Source of the DNA: CAZEPJ01 sp964514105
GTDB taxonomy: Bacteria; Desulfobacterota; Desulfocorpusculales; Desulfocorpusculum
DNA: 64,000 nt
Direction: 5' to 3'
Assembly (NCBI GenBank): GCA_964514105.1
Contig: CAZEPJ010000002.1
Span: 62,001-126,000, forward strand
Below the pieces are notes generated by a model. It worked only from the letters and a program-made list of their open reading frames with translations. It ran no database searches and was not told the DNA's origin. A program made the translations under genes and the position numbers. Positions 51,016-59,317 of the stretch are shown here, piece after piece (position 1 is the stretch's first letter; each line of letters starts with the position of its first letter).

Positions 51016-52422
51016 GTGGGCCTGCGCTCCATCCGCGCCCGGCTGACCCTCTGGTACGTGAGCCTGCTGAGCCTCACCTTCCTGGTCCTGGGCGGGGCGG
51101 CGTACGGACTGCTGGGCTACACCCTCTCCAGAGACACGGATGCGGCCCTGAGCGGCGTGGCGCGAGCCCTGGCAGACCAGGCGCGCAAGGGCATGCCCCC
51201 GGGTTTTCCTCCCAACATGGAGGAGCTCTTCAGGCGCTTTTTCGGCCTCTCCCCCGTCGAGCGCTATTTCGAGCTGCTGGACCCCTCGGGTCGGCACGAT
51301 CCCCGCCGGTCCCCCTCACCGGTCCAGCGGCCCCCGTTGAGCCAGGCCGCCCTGGAGAACGCGCGCAAGGGCCTGCCCACTTTTGAGACGGTAAAGGGGC
51401 TCGGCCCCACCGCCGTGCGCCTGTTGACCTTCCCCGTGGTGGACGGCGGCCGGGTGGTGAACCTGGTCCAGGTGGGCATGTCCCTGGAGACCCTCCTCGA
51501 GAGCAAGAGGCGCTTCCTCCTGATCCTGGGGGCCACGCTCCCCATTGCCCTGCTCCTGGCGGGGGGGGGCGGGTGGCTCCTGGCCCGGAGGGCCCTGCGG
51601 CCGGTGGACCGCATGACCGAGACGGCGCGCCGCATCGGTGCCGAGCATCTGGCCCAGCGGATCCCGGTGACGGGCACCCGGGACGAACTGGATCGGCTGG
51701 CCGAGACCCTCAACGGGATGCTCAGCCGTCTGGACCAGTCCTTCGCCCAGATCCGCCAGTTCAGCGCCGACGCCTCCCACGAGCTCCAGACCCCCCTGAC
51801 CATTCTCCGGGGGGAGTTGGAGGTGGCCCTTCGCTCGCCCAGGAGCGCCGAGGCATATCAGCAGACCCTGGCCAGTGCCCTGGAGGAGATCGATCGCATG
51901 ACCCGGCTGGTGGAGGGTCTCCTGCTGCTGGCCCGGGCCGATGCCGGGGTGCTGCGAATGGACGACCAGTTGGTGGACCTGGGGCAGCTCCTGGAGGACG
52001 TGTACCGCCAGGCCGTGCCCCTGGCTCGGACCCGCGGCATGGAGCTGGCCATCGAGGAGTTGGAGCCGCTGGCCGTCCATGGCGACCCGGAGCGCCTCAA
52101 GCGGCTGCTCATGAACCTGGTGGACAACGGCATCAAGTACACGGCGCCCGGCGGTCGGGTGACATTGGGACTGGCCCGTCAAGGCCACCGCGCCGCCCTG
52201 CAGGTCTCGGACACGGGCATCGGCATCGGCCCCGAGGACCGGGAGCGGGTCTTCCAGCGCTTCTACCGGACCCCCGATGCCCGGGCCCTCGATGGGGACG
52301 GGGCGGGGCTCGGGCTGTGCATCGCCCGCTCCATCGCCGAGTCGCACGGCGGGGAGATCGAGATCGAGAGTTCGCCGGGCCAGGGAAGCCGATTCCGCGT
52401 GCTCCTCCCCCTGGGCCCGTGA
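51016..52422 (+). CDS. Membrane sensor histidine kinase
   Basis: A 468-residue kinase with a GTG start. Two membrane helices (about 11-33 and 167-188) flank a periplasmic sensor of about 130 residues rich in Pro and Arg. A HAMP domain (ALRPVDRMTETARRI) follows, then HisKA with His255 in DASHELQTPL and HATPase with NLVDNGIKY, DTGIGIG and GAGLGLCIA. Domain order and length match heavy-metal/CusS-like kinases, but no metal motif is evident in the sensor. Partner of the regulator just upstream; HtrA downstream suggests envelope stress. Confidence 0.94.
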   Translation: MGLRSIRARLTLWYVSLLSLTFLVLGGAAYGLLGYTLSRDTDAALSGVARALADQARKGMPPGFPPNMEELFRRFFGLSPVERYFELLDPSGRHDPRRSPSPVQRPPLSQAALENARKGLPTFETVKGLGPTAVRLLTFPVVDGGRVVNLVQVGMSLETLLESKRRFLLILGATLPIALLLAGGGGWLLARRALRPVDRMTETARRIGAEHLAQRIPVTGTRDELDRLAETLNGMLSRLDQSFAQIRQFSADASHELQTPLTILRGELEVALRSPRSAEAYQQTLASALEEIDRMTRLVEGLLLLARADAGVLRMDDQLVDLGQLLEDVYRQAVPLARTRGMELAIEELEPLAVHGDPERLKRLLMNLVDNGIKYTAPGGRVTLGLARQGHRAALQVSDTGIGIGPEDRERVFQRFYRTPDARALDGDGAGLGLCIARSIAESHGGEIEIESSPGQGSRFRVLLPLGP

Positions 52423-52579
52423 CACCCTCCGCATTGCGTCGGACCCTAAGAGCCTTCTAATCCCCCGTTAATGGTCATCTCATCTTCCTTCCTTAGACTC
52501 TTGGCAGAGGCGACGAGGGGAGGCACCGCGCCATCCCCCCTGTCGCCAAGTCGAGGAGACGGACAGGAGGGATGGAGAC

Positions 52580-54067
52580 ATGTTCAAGACCGTGGAGAGG
52601 CACCAGCAGCCAAGTTGGAGGCCCGGGCGCATCGTGGCGGCACTCGCCGCAGCCATGCTCGGGATCGCGGCGGGATGGGGGTACGGGACGGCCCATGAGC
52701 CCCTGTGGGGATCGGCGGCCCTGGCGGCGGTGGACGGGTCTTCCGTCCGCGGAGCGGTCATGCCGGGCAGTTTCTCCGACCTGGCCCGGCGGATGGGGCC
52801 GACGGTGGTCAACATCCGGGTGACCAAGGCGGAAAGGACGGCGGGCCCCGGCATGCCAGGCATGCCCGACGGGCCGTGGGGGGATCTGTTCAGGAGGTTC
52901 TTCCGGGAGGCGCCGCCGTTTCCCGACAGGTTTCGCCTCCAGGGAGCGGGCTCGGGGGTGATCATCAGCCCCGATGGCCTCATCCTAACCAACAACCATG
53001 TGGTGGAAGGGGCCAAGCAGTTGACCGTGACCCTGGCCGACCAGCGGGAGTACAGCGCCCGGGTGATCGGGGGCGATCCCAAGACCGACCTGGCCGTGGT
53101 CAAGGTGGAGGCCAAGGAGACCCTGAGGGCCGCCGCCCTGGGGGACTCGGACGCCCTGAGCGTGGGGGACTGGGTCGTGGCCGTGGGCAACCCGTTCGGC
53201 CTGAGCCACACCGTCACCGCCGGCATCGTCAGCGCCAAGGGCCGTGTCATCGGGGCCGGTCCCTACGACGACTTCATCCAGACCGATGCCTCCATCAACC
53301 CCGGCAACTCGGGGGGGCCGCTGTTCAACATGGCGGGGGAGGTGGTGGGGATCAACACAGCCGTCATGCCCCAGGGCCAGGGGATCGGTTTCGCCATCCC
53401 GGCCAACGTGGCCAAACCGCTCATCCCCCAGCTGCAAAGCAGGGGGCGTGTCACCCGGGGGTATCTCGGGGTCAGCGTCCAGTCCATCTCCCCGGAGCTG
53501 GGCAGGGCACTCGGCCTCCACGGGCGCAAGGGCGCCCTGGTGGCCGATGTGGCGGCCCACAGCCCGGCCCAGGAGGCAGGCATTCGGCGAGGCGATGTCA
53601 TCACGGGGCTGGATGACCAGCCCATCGAGGACGCCCGCGCCCTGTCCGCCCGGGTGGCCCAGGCGCCGGTGGGCAGGGACGTGGAGGTCTCGCTCCTTCG
53701 CGACGGCGTCGAGACGAGGGTCTCGGCGCGGGTGGGCGAGCTGCAGTCGGGACAGGAGGGCCTCCAGGCCTCGGCAGGGCCGACCCGAGACCGTTGGGGG
53801 CTTGGGTTGGAGACCGTGACCCCGCAGGTGGCCAGGGAGCGCGGGCTGGCACAGGAGCATGGCGCCCTGGTGGTAGACGTGGCAGAGGGAAGCCCGGCCG
53901 AGCGGGCCGGGTTGAGGGAGGGCGACCTGATCCTCGAAGTGAACCGGCACCCCGTCAAGTCCGCAGCCGATGCCAGGGCCGCCTTGGGAGAGGCCCAGGA
54001 AGGCCGGTTTCTGGCCGTCTTGGTCAAGCGGGAGCGGGCGAGCCTGTACGTCGTCCTCACAGGATAG
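52580..54067 (+). CDS. HtrA/DegP-family serine protease with two PDZ domains
   Basis: A 495-residue periplasmic protease-chaperone. A signal anchor (about 17-38, AALAAAMLGIAAGWGYG) is followed by the trypsin-like domain with His140 (LTNNHVV), Asp170 (KTDLAVVKV) and Ser244 (NPGNSGGPL), then two PDZ domains (about 285-375 and 400-490; GYLGVSVQ and VVDVAEGSPAERAGLREGD). Length and architecture match DegP/DegQ. The 157-base upstream gap is AT-richer and may carry a promoter under the preceding two-component system, as in Cpx-type responses. Confidence 0.96.
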   Translation: MFKTVERHQQPSWRPGRIVAALAAAMLGIAAGWGYGTAHEPLWGSAALAAVDGSSVRGAVMPGSFSDLARRMGPTVVNIRVTKAERTAGPGMPGMPDGPWGDLFRRFFREAPPFPDRFRLQGAGSGVIISPDGLILTNNHVVEGAKQLTVTLADQREYSARVIGGDPKTDLAVVKVEAKETLRAAALGDSDALSVGDWVVAVGNPFGLSHTVTAGIVSAKGRVIGAGPYDDFIQTDASINPGNSGGPLFNMAGEVVGINTAVMPQGQGIGFAIPANVAKPLIPQLQSRGRVTRGYLGVSVQSISPELGRALGLHGRKGALVADVAAHSPAQEAGIRRGDVITGLDDQPIEDARALSARVAQAPVGRDVEVSLLRDGVETRVSARVGELQSGQEGLQASAGPTRDRWGLGLETVTPQVARERGLAQEHGALVVDVAEGSPAERAGLREGDLILEVNRHPVKSAADARAALGEAQEGRFLAVLVKRERASLYVVLTG

Positions 54068-54147
54068 CACCCTTGGTGCGAGGCCCCGCGCGCCGCGCCG
54101 CCATCCCGTCGGTGTGGGCCCGCGGGGCGCTTGCACCCGCCCGGCCC

Positions 54148-54657
54148 CTATCGCTTCCGCTGCCTGGTCCTTCTCTCGTCCCAGGGCGGAAAGGCCTTGG
54201 CATTGGCCCAGAGGCCTCTGGAGGCCCCCCGGGCCTCATCCTCCAGTCCCTTCCACTGCTCGCACGCGGGCAGCCGGCACAGATGGGGGTGGACCCAGGC
54301 AAGCCCCTGTCTCACCAATTCCTCGTTGAGCAGGGCGCCGTCCACCCGGAGCAGGGCATGCCGGAGGGCCTCCCCCTCCCGCTTGATGAACTCCAGCTCC
54401 ACTACCTTGCCGAAGACCCGGTCCGTCGTGAAGTCCCTGGGCTGTCGATGTCCCGGCTTCCCGGACTTGGGGGAATGCACCCCGTACAGCTCGATCCGCT
54501 CCACCTTGGAATCCAGGAACACGAGGACCTGACTCCCGCTGTCGACCCCGGTGACCTTGGCCGTCACGGCCCGCCCCTCCGCCGGGAAGGCCCACAGCCA
54601 ACCCAGGGCCCAGAGCACCAGGACCGCCCCATGGTGTCGTGCCAAACCCTTGTCCAT
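54148..54657 (-). CDS. Staphylococcal-nuclease-fold protein, probably catalytically inactive
   Basis: A 169-residue exported protein: signal peptide (VLVLWALGWLWAFPAEG), then an SNase-like OB fold (AVTAKVTGVDSGSQVLVFL, ELYGVHSPK, GKVVELEF, RVDGALLNEELVRQGLAWVHP, GLEDEARGASRGLWA). In active nucleases the corresponding stretch reads R-L-x-G-I-D-A-P-E, with catalytic Arg, Asp and Glu. Here these positions appear to be Glu, His and Lys, so hydrolysis is doubtful. One Arg near the third catalytic site may remain. Alignment was by eye. Convergent with the HtrA gene. Confidence 0.75.
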   Translation of the reverse strand: MDKGLARHHGAVLVLWALGWLWAFPAEGRAVTAKVTGVDSGSQVLVFLDSKVERIELYGVHSPKSGKPGHRQPRDFTTDRVFGKVVELEFIKREGEALRHALLRVDGALLNEELVRQGLAWVHPHLCRLPACEQWKGLEDEARGASRGLWANAKAFPPWDERRTRQRKR

Positions 54658-54845
54658 GCTTCCTCTCCGCTCGCCCCCGTCCCATCCTCCCGCTCGCGCG
54701 GGATGGGTGGATTGGGCCCTGCGCTGGGGGGGCCGAGACCCTCCAACCCGACCACGAGGACCCGCGCCCGCACCATGGTATCATGATCGCGCCCCCTCCG
54801 CAGGCATGGGCGGGGGCTGGAAGTCCGCGCAAGGGGGAGCGAGCC

Positions 54846-55940
54846 ATGAAGGCCATGGTCCTGACGCAGGTGCGAAGCCTCCGGGAGACCCGGCGGCCCT
54901 TGGATCTCGTGGACCTCCCCGAGCCCTCTCCGGGGCCGGGGGAGATCCTGGTGAAGGTCTCCAGGTGCGGGGTCTGCCACACCGAGCTGGATGAGATCGA
55001 GGGGCGGACCCCGCCCCCCCGCCTCCCCGTGGTCCCGGGGCATCAGGTGGTGGGGCGGGTGGCGGCCCGGGGAGAGGGGGCGCGCCGCTTTCAGGAGGGA
55101 GACCGGGTGGGGGTGGGGTGGATCCATGGGGCCTGCGGGCTCTGTCCGCATTGCCTGCAGGGGCAGGAAAACCTCTGTCCCCGCTTCGCGGCCACGGGAA
55201 GGGATGTCCACGGCGGGTACGCGGAGTTCATGGTCGTCTCCGAGGCCTTCGCCTGCGCCATCCCCGGGCGGTTCGGCGACGGGGAGGCGGCCCCCCTGCT
55301 GTGCGCCGGGGCCATCGGGTTCCGGTCCTTGCGGCTGGCGGGCCTGAGGGACGGCGGCGCGCTGGGGCTCACGGGTTTCGGGGCATCGGCCCATCTGGTC
55401 CTCCAGATGGCGCAGCACCAGTGTCCGGGAAGCCGCATCTTCGTCTTCGCCAGGAGTCCAAGGGAGCGGGATTTCGCCAGAGAGATGGGCGCCTTCTGGG
55501 TCGGGCACACGCAGGACGCCCCGCCCCAGCCCCTGGACGCCGTCATCGACACCACCCCTGCATGGCGACCCATGGCGGCCGCCCTGAGGTGCCTGGCCCC
55601 CGGAGGGCGGCTGGTGGTCAATGCCATCCGCAAGGAGGGCGCGGACCAGGACGCCCTCCTGGGGCTGGACTACGCCAGAGATCTCTGGATGGAGAAGGAG
55701 GTGAAGAGCGTGGCCAACGTGGCCCGGACGGACATCGCCGGCTGCCTGGAGCTGGCGGCCCGGATTCCCATCCGGCCCGAGGTGGAGGAGTTCCCCCTGG
55801 AAGAAGCCAACCGGGCCCTGCTGGAGCTCAAGGAGGGCAGGATCCGGGGCGCCAAGGTCCTGCGGATCGAGGGCCGGGGGGGGCCGGGGCGGCTCAGGTC
55901 AGTCGATAGCGGAAATCGCACAGGGCGTCGCCTCCCATGA
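54846..55940 (+). CDS. Zinc-dependent alcohol dehydrogenase (MDR superfamily)
   Basis: A 364-residue MDR dehydrogenase. Catalytic zinc ligands lie in CGVCHTELD and PGHQVVG, and the structural zinc lobe has four cysteines in GACGLCPHCLQGQENLC. The Rossmann part has GLTGFGASAHLVLQMA, a variant of the usual GxGxxG. AdhP-like in length and layout. The ATG (MKAMVLTQV) has GGGGGAGCGAG upstream. Its last 47 bases overlap the convergent ATC-hydrolase-like gene, so the C-terminus (after EGRGGPGRL) is unusually long and basic. Confidence 0.92.
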   Translation: MKAMVLTQVRSLRETRRPLDLVDLPEPSPGPGEILVKVSRCGVCHTELDEIEGRTPPPRLPVVPGHQVVGRVAARGEGARRFQEGDRVGVGWIHGACGLCPHCLQGQENLCPRFAATGRDVHGGYAEFMVVSEAFACAIPGRFGDGEAAPLLCAGAIGFRSLRLAGLRDGGALGLTGFGASAHLVLQMAQHQCPGSRIFVFARSPRERDFAREMGAFWVGHTQDAPPQPLDAVIDTTPAWRPMAAALRCLAPGGRLVVNAIRKEGADQDALLGLDYARDLWMEKEVKSVANVARTDIAGCLELAARIPIRPEVEEFPLEEANRALLELKEGRIRGAKVLRIEGRGGPGRLRSVDSGNRTGRRLP

Positions 55941-56364
55941 TGGTCCTGGTGCGCCTCAGGCTGATCCGGGGGTTGAAGCCCCGGACAAAGGCAAAATCCC
56001 GATTGCAGGAAAGCACGCTCCCCAGATCCTCCATGCCCAGGGTCCTGTACATCTCGGCGTACCGGCACCGCTTGACGTCGAACGACAGGCGCTGCTTGTC
56101 CCGCTCCACGATCTCCATCTGCAGGGCGTCGTCCCGCGTCCAGAGCTCCAGGCCCCGAAAGAACTCATCGATGCCGTTTCCACCGAGGGCACGGGCCAGC
56201 TGCTCGCCGCTGTCACGGGCCACCTGACCGATCAACTCCCCGACGACCCGCAGGGCCCGCTCCTTTCCGACCTCGGCCATGAATGCTCGGATGAGGGGAC
56301 CCGCGATGCGGGCCTCGATCTCCCTCCGCGTCAGAATCCCGATGGTGTTGATGTCCTGGCCCAT
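55894..56364 (-). CDS. L-2-amino-thiazoline-4-carboxylic acid hydrolase-like protein
   Basis: A 156-residue protein of the ATC-hydrolase domain family. The conserved C-terminal pattern is present: FDVKRCRYAEMYRTLG, VLSCNRDFAFVRGFNP and a CDFRY ending. The named activity opens a thiazoline ring on the path to cysteine, but most members are untested. The ATG has GGGAGG about 6 bases upstream. It overlaps the end of the alcohol dehydrogenase gene by 47 bases. A transglutaminase-like gene lies 150 bases upstream on the same strand. Confidence 0.82.
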   Translation of the reverse strand: MGQDINTIGILTRREIEARIAGPLIRAFMAEVGKERALRVVGELIGQVARDSGEQLARALGGNGIDEFFRGLELWTRDDALQMEIVERDKQRLSFDVKRCRYAEMYRTLGMEDLGSVLSCNRDFAFVRGFNPRISLRRTRTIMGGDALCDFRYRLT

Positions 56365-56513
56365 GCCTGACCTCCCGGGTGCCTCGCCCCGGCGCCGGAT
56401 TGGATTGCCCCGCCGCGAGATCCGGTGCCCGTGCGCGCGCGAATCCCCATGATCTTCGGGTCGCCCGCAGGCGGCACCGACCTTGGGCGCTGGGATTGCG
56501 GGCAAGGCCCGCC

Positions 56514-57212
56514 TCAGGATACCACCACATCCTCCTGGTCGAAATCCCTCCAGGAGCGACCGCCGTTGGCCTCCAGGGCCTGGATCCAGGACCGGACCCG
56601 CTGCTCCCCGTAGACCCTGGTCCACTCGTCCAGGATGGCCTCCAGTGGGATGTCGGGGTAGCTCCCGTGAAACCTTACGTATTCCATGAACTGCCGATTG
56701 TCCAGGTTGTACTCGTGAAAGATGGAGTCCTCACGGCCGTTGAATTCCAGCGGGGCCACGCGATGCCGCCGGCACAGCTCGATGTTGAAGGCCGGCGTGG
56801 CCTTGACCCACCTGTCCTCCAGGAAAAACTCGGTGAACCCATGGTACACGAACAGGTCGGTGCCCATCATCGCGATGAGCTGCCGTGTGGCCAGGTGGTT
56901 GCGCACGGTGGCGAAGCCCACCCTGGAGGGGATGCCGCACGCCCTCCCCGCGGCGCAAAGCAGGGAGGCCTTGCACACGCAGTACCCCCGGCCCATGCTC
57001 AGCACGCGGCTGGCCCGGTAGTGCTCGGGCAGGTAGAAGGGGCAGTAAGGATCGTACCAGATGCCATCTCGCACCGCGTAGTAGAGCTTGACCGCCCGAT
57101 CCACCGGGTCTTGGCTGCCCTGAATGCAGGACGCGGCGAAGGCCGCGATCTCGGGGTGGTCGCTGTCGATGATCGCCGTGGGCGACAGGTACGCCGGATC
57201 CAACTCCGTCAT
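56514..57212 (-). CDS. Transglutaminase-like (papain-fold) domain protein
   Basis: A 232-residue cysteine-protease-fold protein. The motif GRGYCVCKASLLCAAGRACGIPSR gives the nucleophile Cys after GY, and YHGFTEFFLEDRWVKATPAFN gives the His; the third residue (Asp in W-x-x-x-D-P-T) is replaced in a K-A-T-P-A-F-N context common in this subgroup. No signal peptide, so cytosolic. Such proteins act as amidases or peptidases. The residues between the two motifs exceed no unusual length. Substrate unknown; it may work with the ATC-hydrolase-like neighbour. Confidence 0.82.
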   Translation of the reverse strand: MTELDPAYLSPTAIIDSDHPEIAAFAASCIQGSQDPVDRAVKLYYAVRDGIWYDPYCPFYLPEHYRASRVLSMGRGYCVCKASLLCAAGRACGIPSRVGFATVRNHLATRQLIAMMGTDLFVYHGFTEFFLEDRWVKATPAFNIELCRRHRVAPLEFNGREDSIFHEYNLDNRQFMEYVRFHGSYPDIPLEAILDEWTRVYGEQRVRSWIQALEANGGRSWRDFDQEDVVVS

Positions 57213-57233
57213 CTCCTCATTCTCCTTCCCCCC

Positions 57234-58787
57234 TCATGGCGGCGCGGAGCAGATGCTCAGCCCCCTGTCCACGACGGCCGAGGAGAAGCCAGCGCAGTCC
57301 AACACGCTGTGGAAAAGGTGGTCGTGGGTGAGGGACTTGCCCAGGTGATCCCCCATGGCATTCACCCGTCCCGGAAACGCCTTCCCGTACGCCGGCGAGG
57401 ACCAGACCAGCATGGGGACCAGCCGCTGCTCGGGCAAATCCTCGCCCTGCCCGTGTCCGTACCGGCGCTTCTCGCCCAGGGACTCGCCGTGGTCCGAGAC
57501 GTAAAAGACCAGGGACCGCGCCCCGGCCACTGCCCGGATCACCTCCGAGAGGAACAAGTCGGTGTACAGGATGGAGTTGTCGTACGCATTGACCACCTCC
57601 TCCAACGAACACGACCGTTGGGACCGCTCCGTGCACACGGGCATGAAGACGCGGAACGCCTCGGGGTAGTGGTTATCGTACAGCCAGTGGCTCCCGACCG
57701 TGTGCAGGACGATCAACTTGCGGGGGTTGGGGTGGCCCAGGGCCTCCCGCAGCGGATCCAGCAGGTCTTCGTCCAGCAGCTTCATGTAAACGTTGTCGGC
57801 CTGCTTGTTGTTGAACACCACGGCCTCGGCCTCCCTGGCGATGGAGGACACCAGGGTGTTGGCCTTGCCCAGGAACTTCTGATTGGAGATCCAGGCCGTG
57901 TGGAACCCCGCCCGACGGAACACGGAGATGAACGAGCGCTCGCGGGAGGCGACCTCCATCGTCCGGGGCGTGGCCCGGGTCAGCATGCAGGGGACCGCCG
58001 TCCTGGTGGAGATGCCGCAGGCCAAGACGTCCTTGTAGGCCAGGGCCCCCAGCTCCTCGACCCTGGGGGTGGTCTGCCTGTGGTACCCGTTCGCATGGAA
58101 ATGGTCCGACCGGGCCGACTCCCCGATGACGAGGACCAGCGTCAGGTCTTCATCCTCCCGGGAGAACCCCAGGGCCGTGATATCCATCTTGTGGTCGGCC
58201 AGCCGCTGGAGGCGGTGCCGTTCCACCGCGTAGGAAACGGTGTGGTTCACCAGGTTGAAGGGGAGGGCTTTGGGGATCTCGAAGGCCAGGTTCACCGCCG
58301 CGGAGACCACCAGGCAGGCCAGGATGCCCCCCGCCTTGCCCCGCAGGGGGATGCCGCCCCATTGCCTGCCTGCCAAGGCCACGGCGGCCGCACCCAGGGC
58401 CACGGACGCCCCGGCCCGCAAGGCGAAGGCCTCTCCCATGAAGCCCGATGCCTCCTCGAAACTGGTCTCGAACGCGTACGCCACGGTGTTCAGGCCGAAC
58501 AGCTTGATCTCGTACGTCGAGATGAAGTAATCGGTCACGGCGCTGACCAGGAAGAGGAAGGGAAGGGCCGCCGCAAAAAGGGCCCGGTTCAGGGCCAGGG
58601 TCAGCAGGAGGCCCAATACCATTACCCAGGATGTGGCCATGAAGGCGGCGAAACAAAGGAGGTCGCCCTCGGCCCAGAGGCCCAGGAAATGGGAGTTGTA
58701 CAGCAGGTTGTACAGGAGGGAGAGGCCCCCGAAAAAGAGAAACGGCGCAAGCAGGCGCGCCTCCCTCGGATTCCGAGCGTGCATCAT
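57234..58787 (-). CDS. Phosphoethanolamine transferase-like inner-membrane sulfatase (EptA/CptA family)
   Basis: A 517-residue membrane enzyme. Four or five N-terminal helices (within about 10-165) are followed by a periplasmic sulfatase-fold domain. Metal and catalytic motifs: VLVIGESARSDHFHANGYHRQTTP (Glu ligand), RTAVPCMLTR (Thr nucleophile position), and VSDHGESLGE (Asp-His ligands). Typical family members are 520-580 residues and add phosphoethanolamine to lipid A or core sugars. Start at 58787 with GAGGG upstream; an upstream ATG would add 16 residues. Supports a Gram-negative envelope. Confidence 0.9.
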   Translation of the reverse strand: MMHARNPREARLLAPFLFFGGLSLLYNLLYNSHFLGLWAEGDLLCFAAFMATSWVMVLGLLLTLALNRALFAAALPFLFLVSAVTDYFISTYEIKLFGLNTVAYAFETSFEEASGFMGEAFALRAGASVALGAAAVALAGRQWGGIPLRGKAGGILACLVVSAAVNLAFEIPKALPFNLVNHTVSYAVERHRLQRLADHKMDITALGFSREDEDLTLVLVIGESARSDHFHANGYHRQTTPRVEELGALAYKDVLACGISTRTAVPCMLTRATPRTMEVASRERSFISVFRRAGFHTAWISNQKFLGKANTLVSSIAREAEAVVFNNKQADNVYMKLLDEDLLDPLREALGHPNPRKLIVLHTVGSHWLYDNHYPEAFRVFMPVCTERSQRSCSLEEVVNAYDNSILYTDLFLSEVIRAVAGARSLVFYVSDHGESLGEKRRYGHGQGEDLPEQRLVPMLVWSSPAYGKAFPGRVNAMGDHLGKSLTHDHLFHSVLDCAGFSSAVVDRGLSICSAPP

Positions 58788-58874
58788 GTACCGCCCTCGC
58801 CGGAAGCGAGGGCCCCCGTTTTTGGGAAAGAGCATACCACGTTTGATGCCGGCACGAGAAGGGGGGGGGACGCC

Positions 58875-59222
58875 CTACGGCTTCCCGCCCAGCAGGTGCA
58901 TGTGGAGATGGAAGACCCACTGGCCGCCGCCCGACTCCACGTTGAAGAGGAGCTTGTATCCCCTCTGGTCGATGGACAGGGATCGGGCCGTTTCTCTGGC
59001 CCGAAGGATCATCTCCGCCACTACCTTCCGATCCTCCTCCTTGAGGTCGTTGACGCTTCGGATATGTTTGGTGGGAACCACCAGCAGGTGCACCGGGGCG
59101 TGGGGGTGGATGTCCTTAAACACCACGACGGTGTCGTCGCGGTGCACGAACTCGGCGGGCCGTTCTCCCCGGACGATCTGGCAGAAGACGCAGTCCTGCT
59201 TGGATATATCGCCTCGCTGCAC
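58875..59222 (-). CDS. HIT-family nucleotide hydrolase
   Basis: A HIT protein of about 115 residues, of the HinT/protein-kinase-C-inhibitor group. It has CVFCQIVRGERPAEFVH, VVVFKDIHPHAPVHLLVVP and the catalytic histidine triad HLHMHLLGG. Such enzymes hydrolyse AMP-lysine-type phosphoramidates. No ATG is in frame near the start; GTG 59222 is the best choice. A long open frame continues upstream but is the shadow of the permease gene. The adjacent CxxC (DCVFCQ) is common in bacterial members and binds zinc in some. Confidence 0.9.
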   Translation of the reverse strand: MQRGDISKQDCVFCQIVRGERPAEFVHRDDTVVVFKDIHPHAPVHLLVVPTKHIRSVNDLKEEDRKVVAEMILRARETARSLSIDQRGYKLLFNVESGGGQWVFHLHMHLLGGKP

Positions 59223-59317
59223 GTCGATCCCGTTCCATCGCCCGTTCGAGCCCCCGGCACCCCTCTCCGGTGACCGCCGGTGCAGGCGCTCCGTCCCTTC
59301 CCCATCCCGCTGCCGGC

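Noticed and set aside
51016..52422. Copper/silver-sensing CusS kinase
   Set aside because: Overall architecture is similar, but the periplasmic part shows no Met/His metal motif and the downstream gene is HtrA rather than an efflux system.
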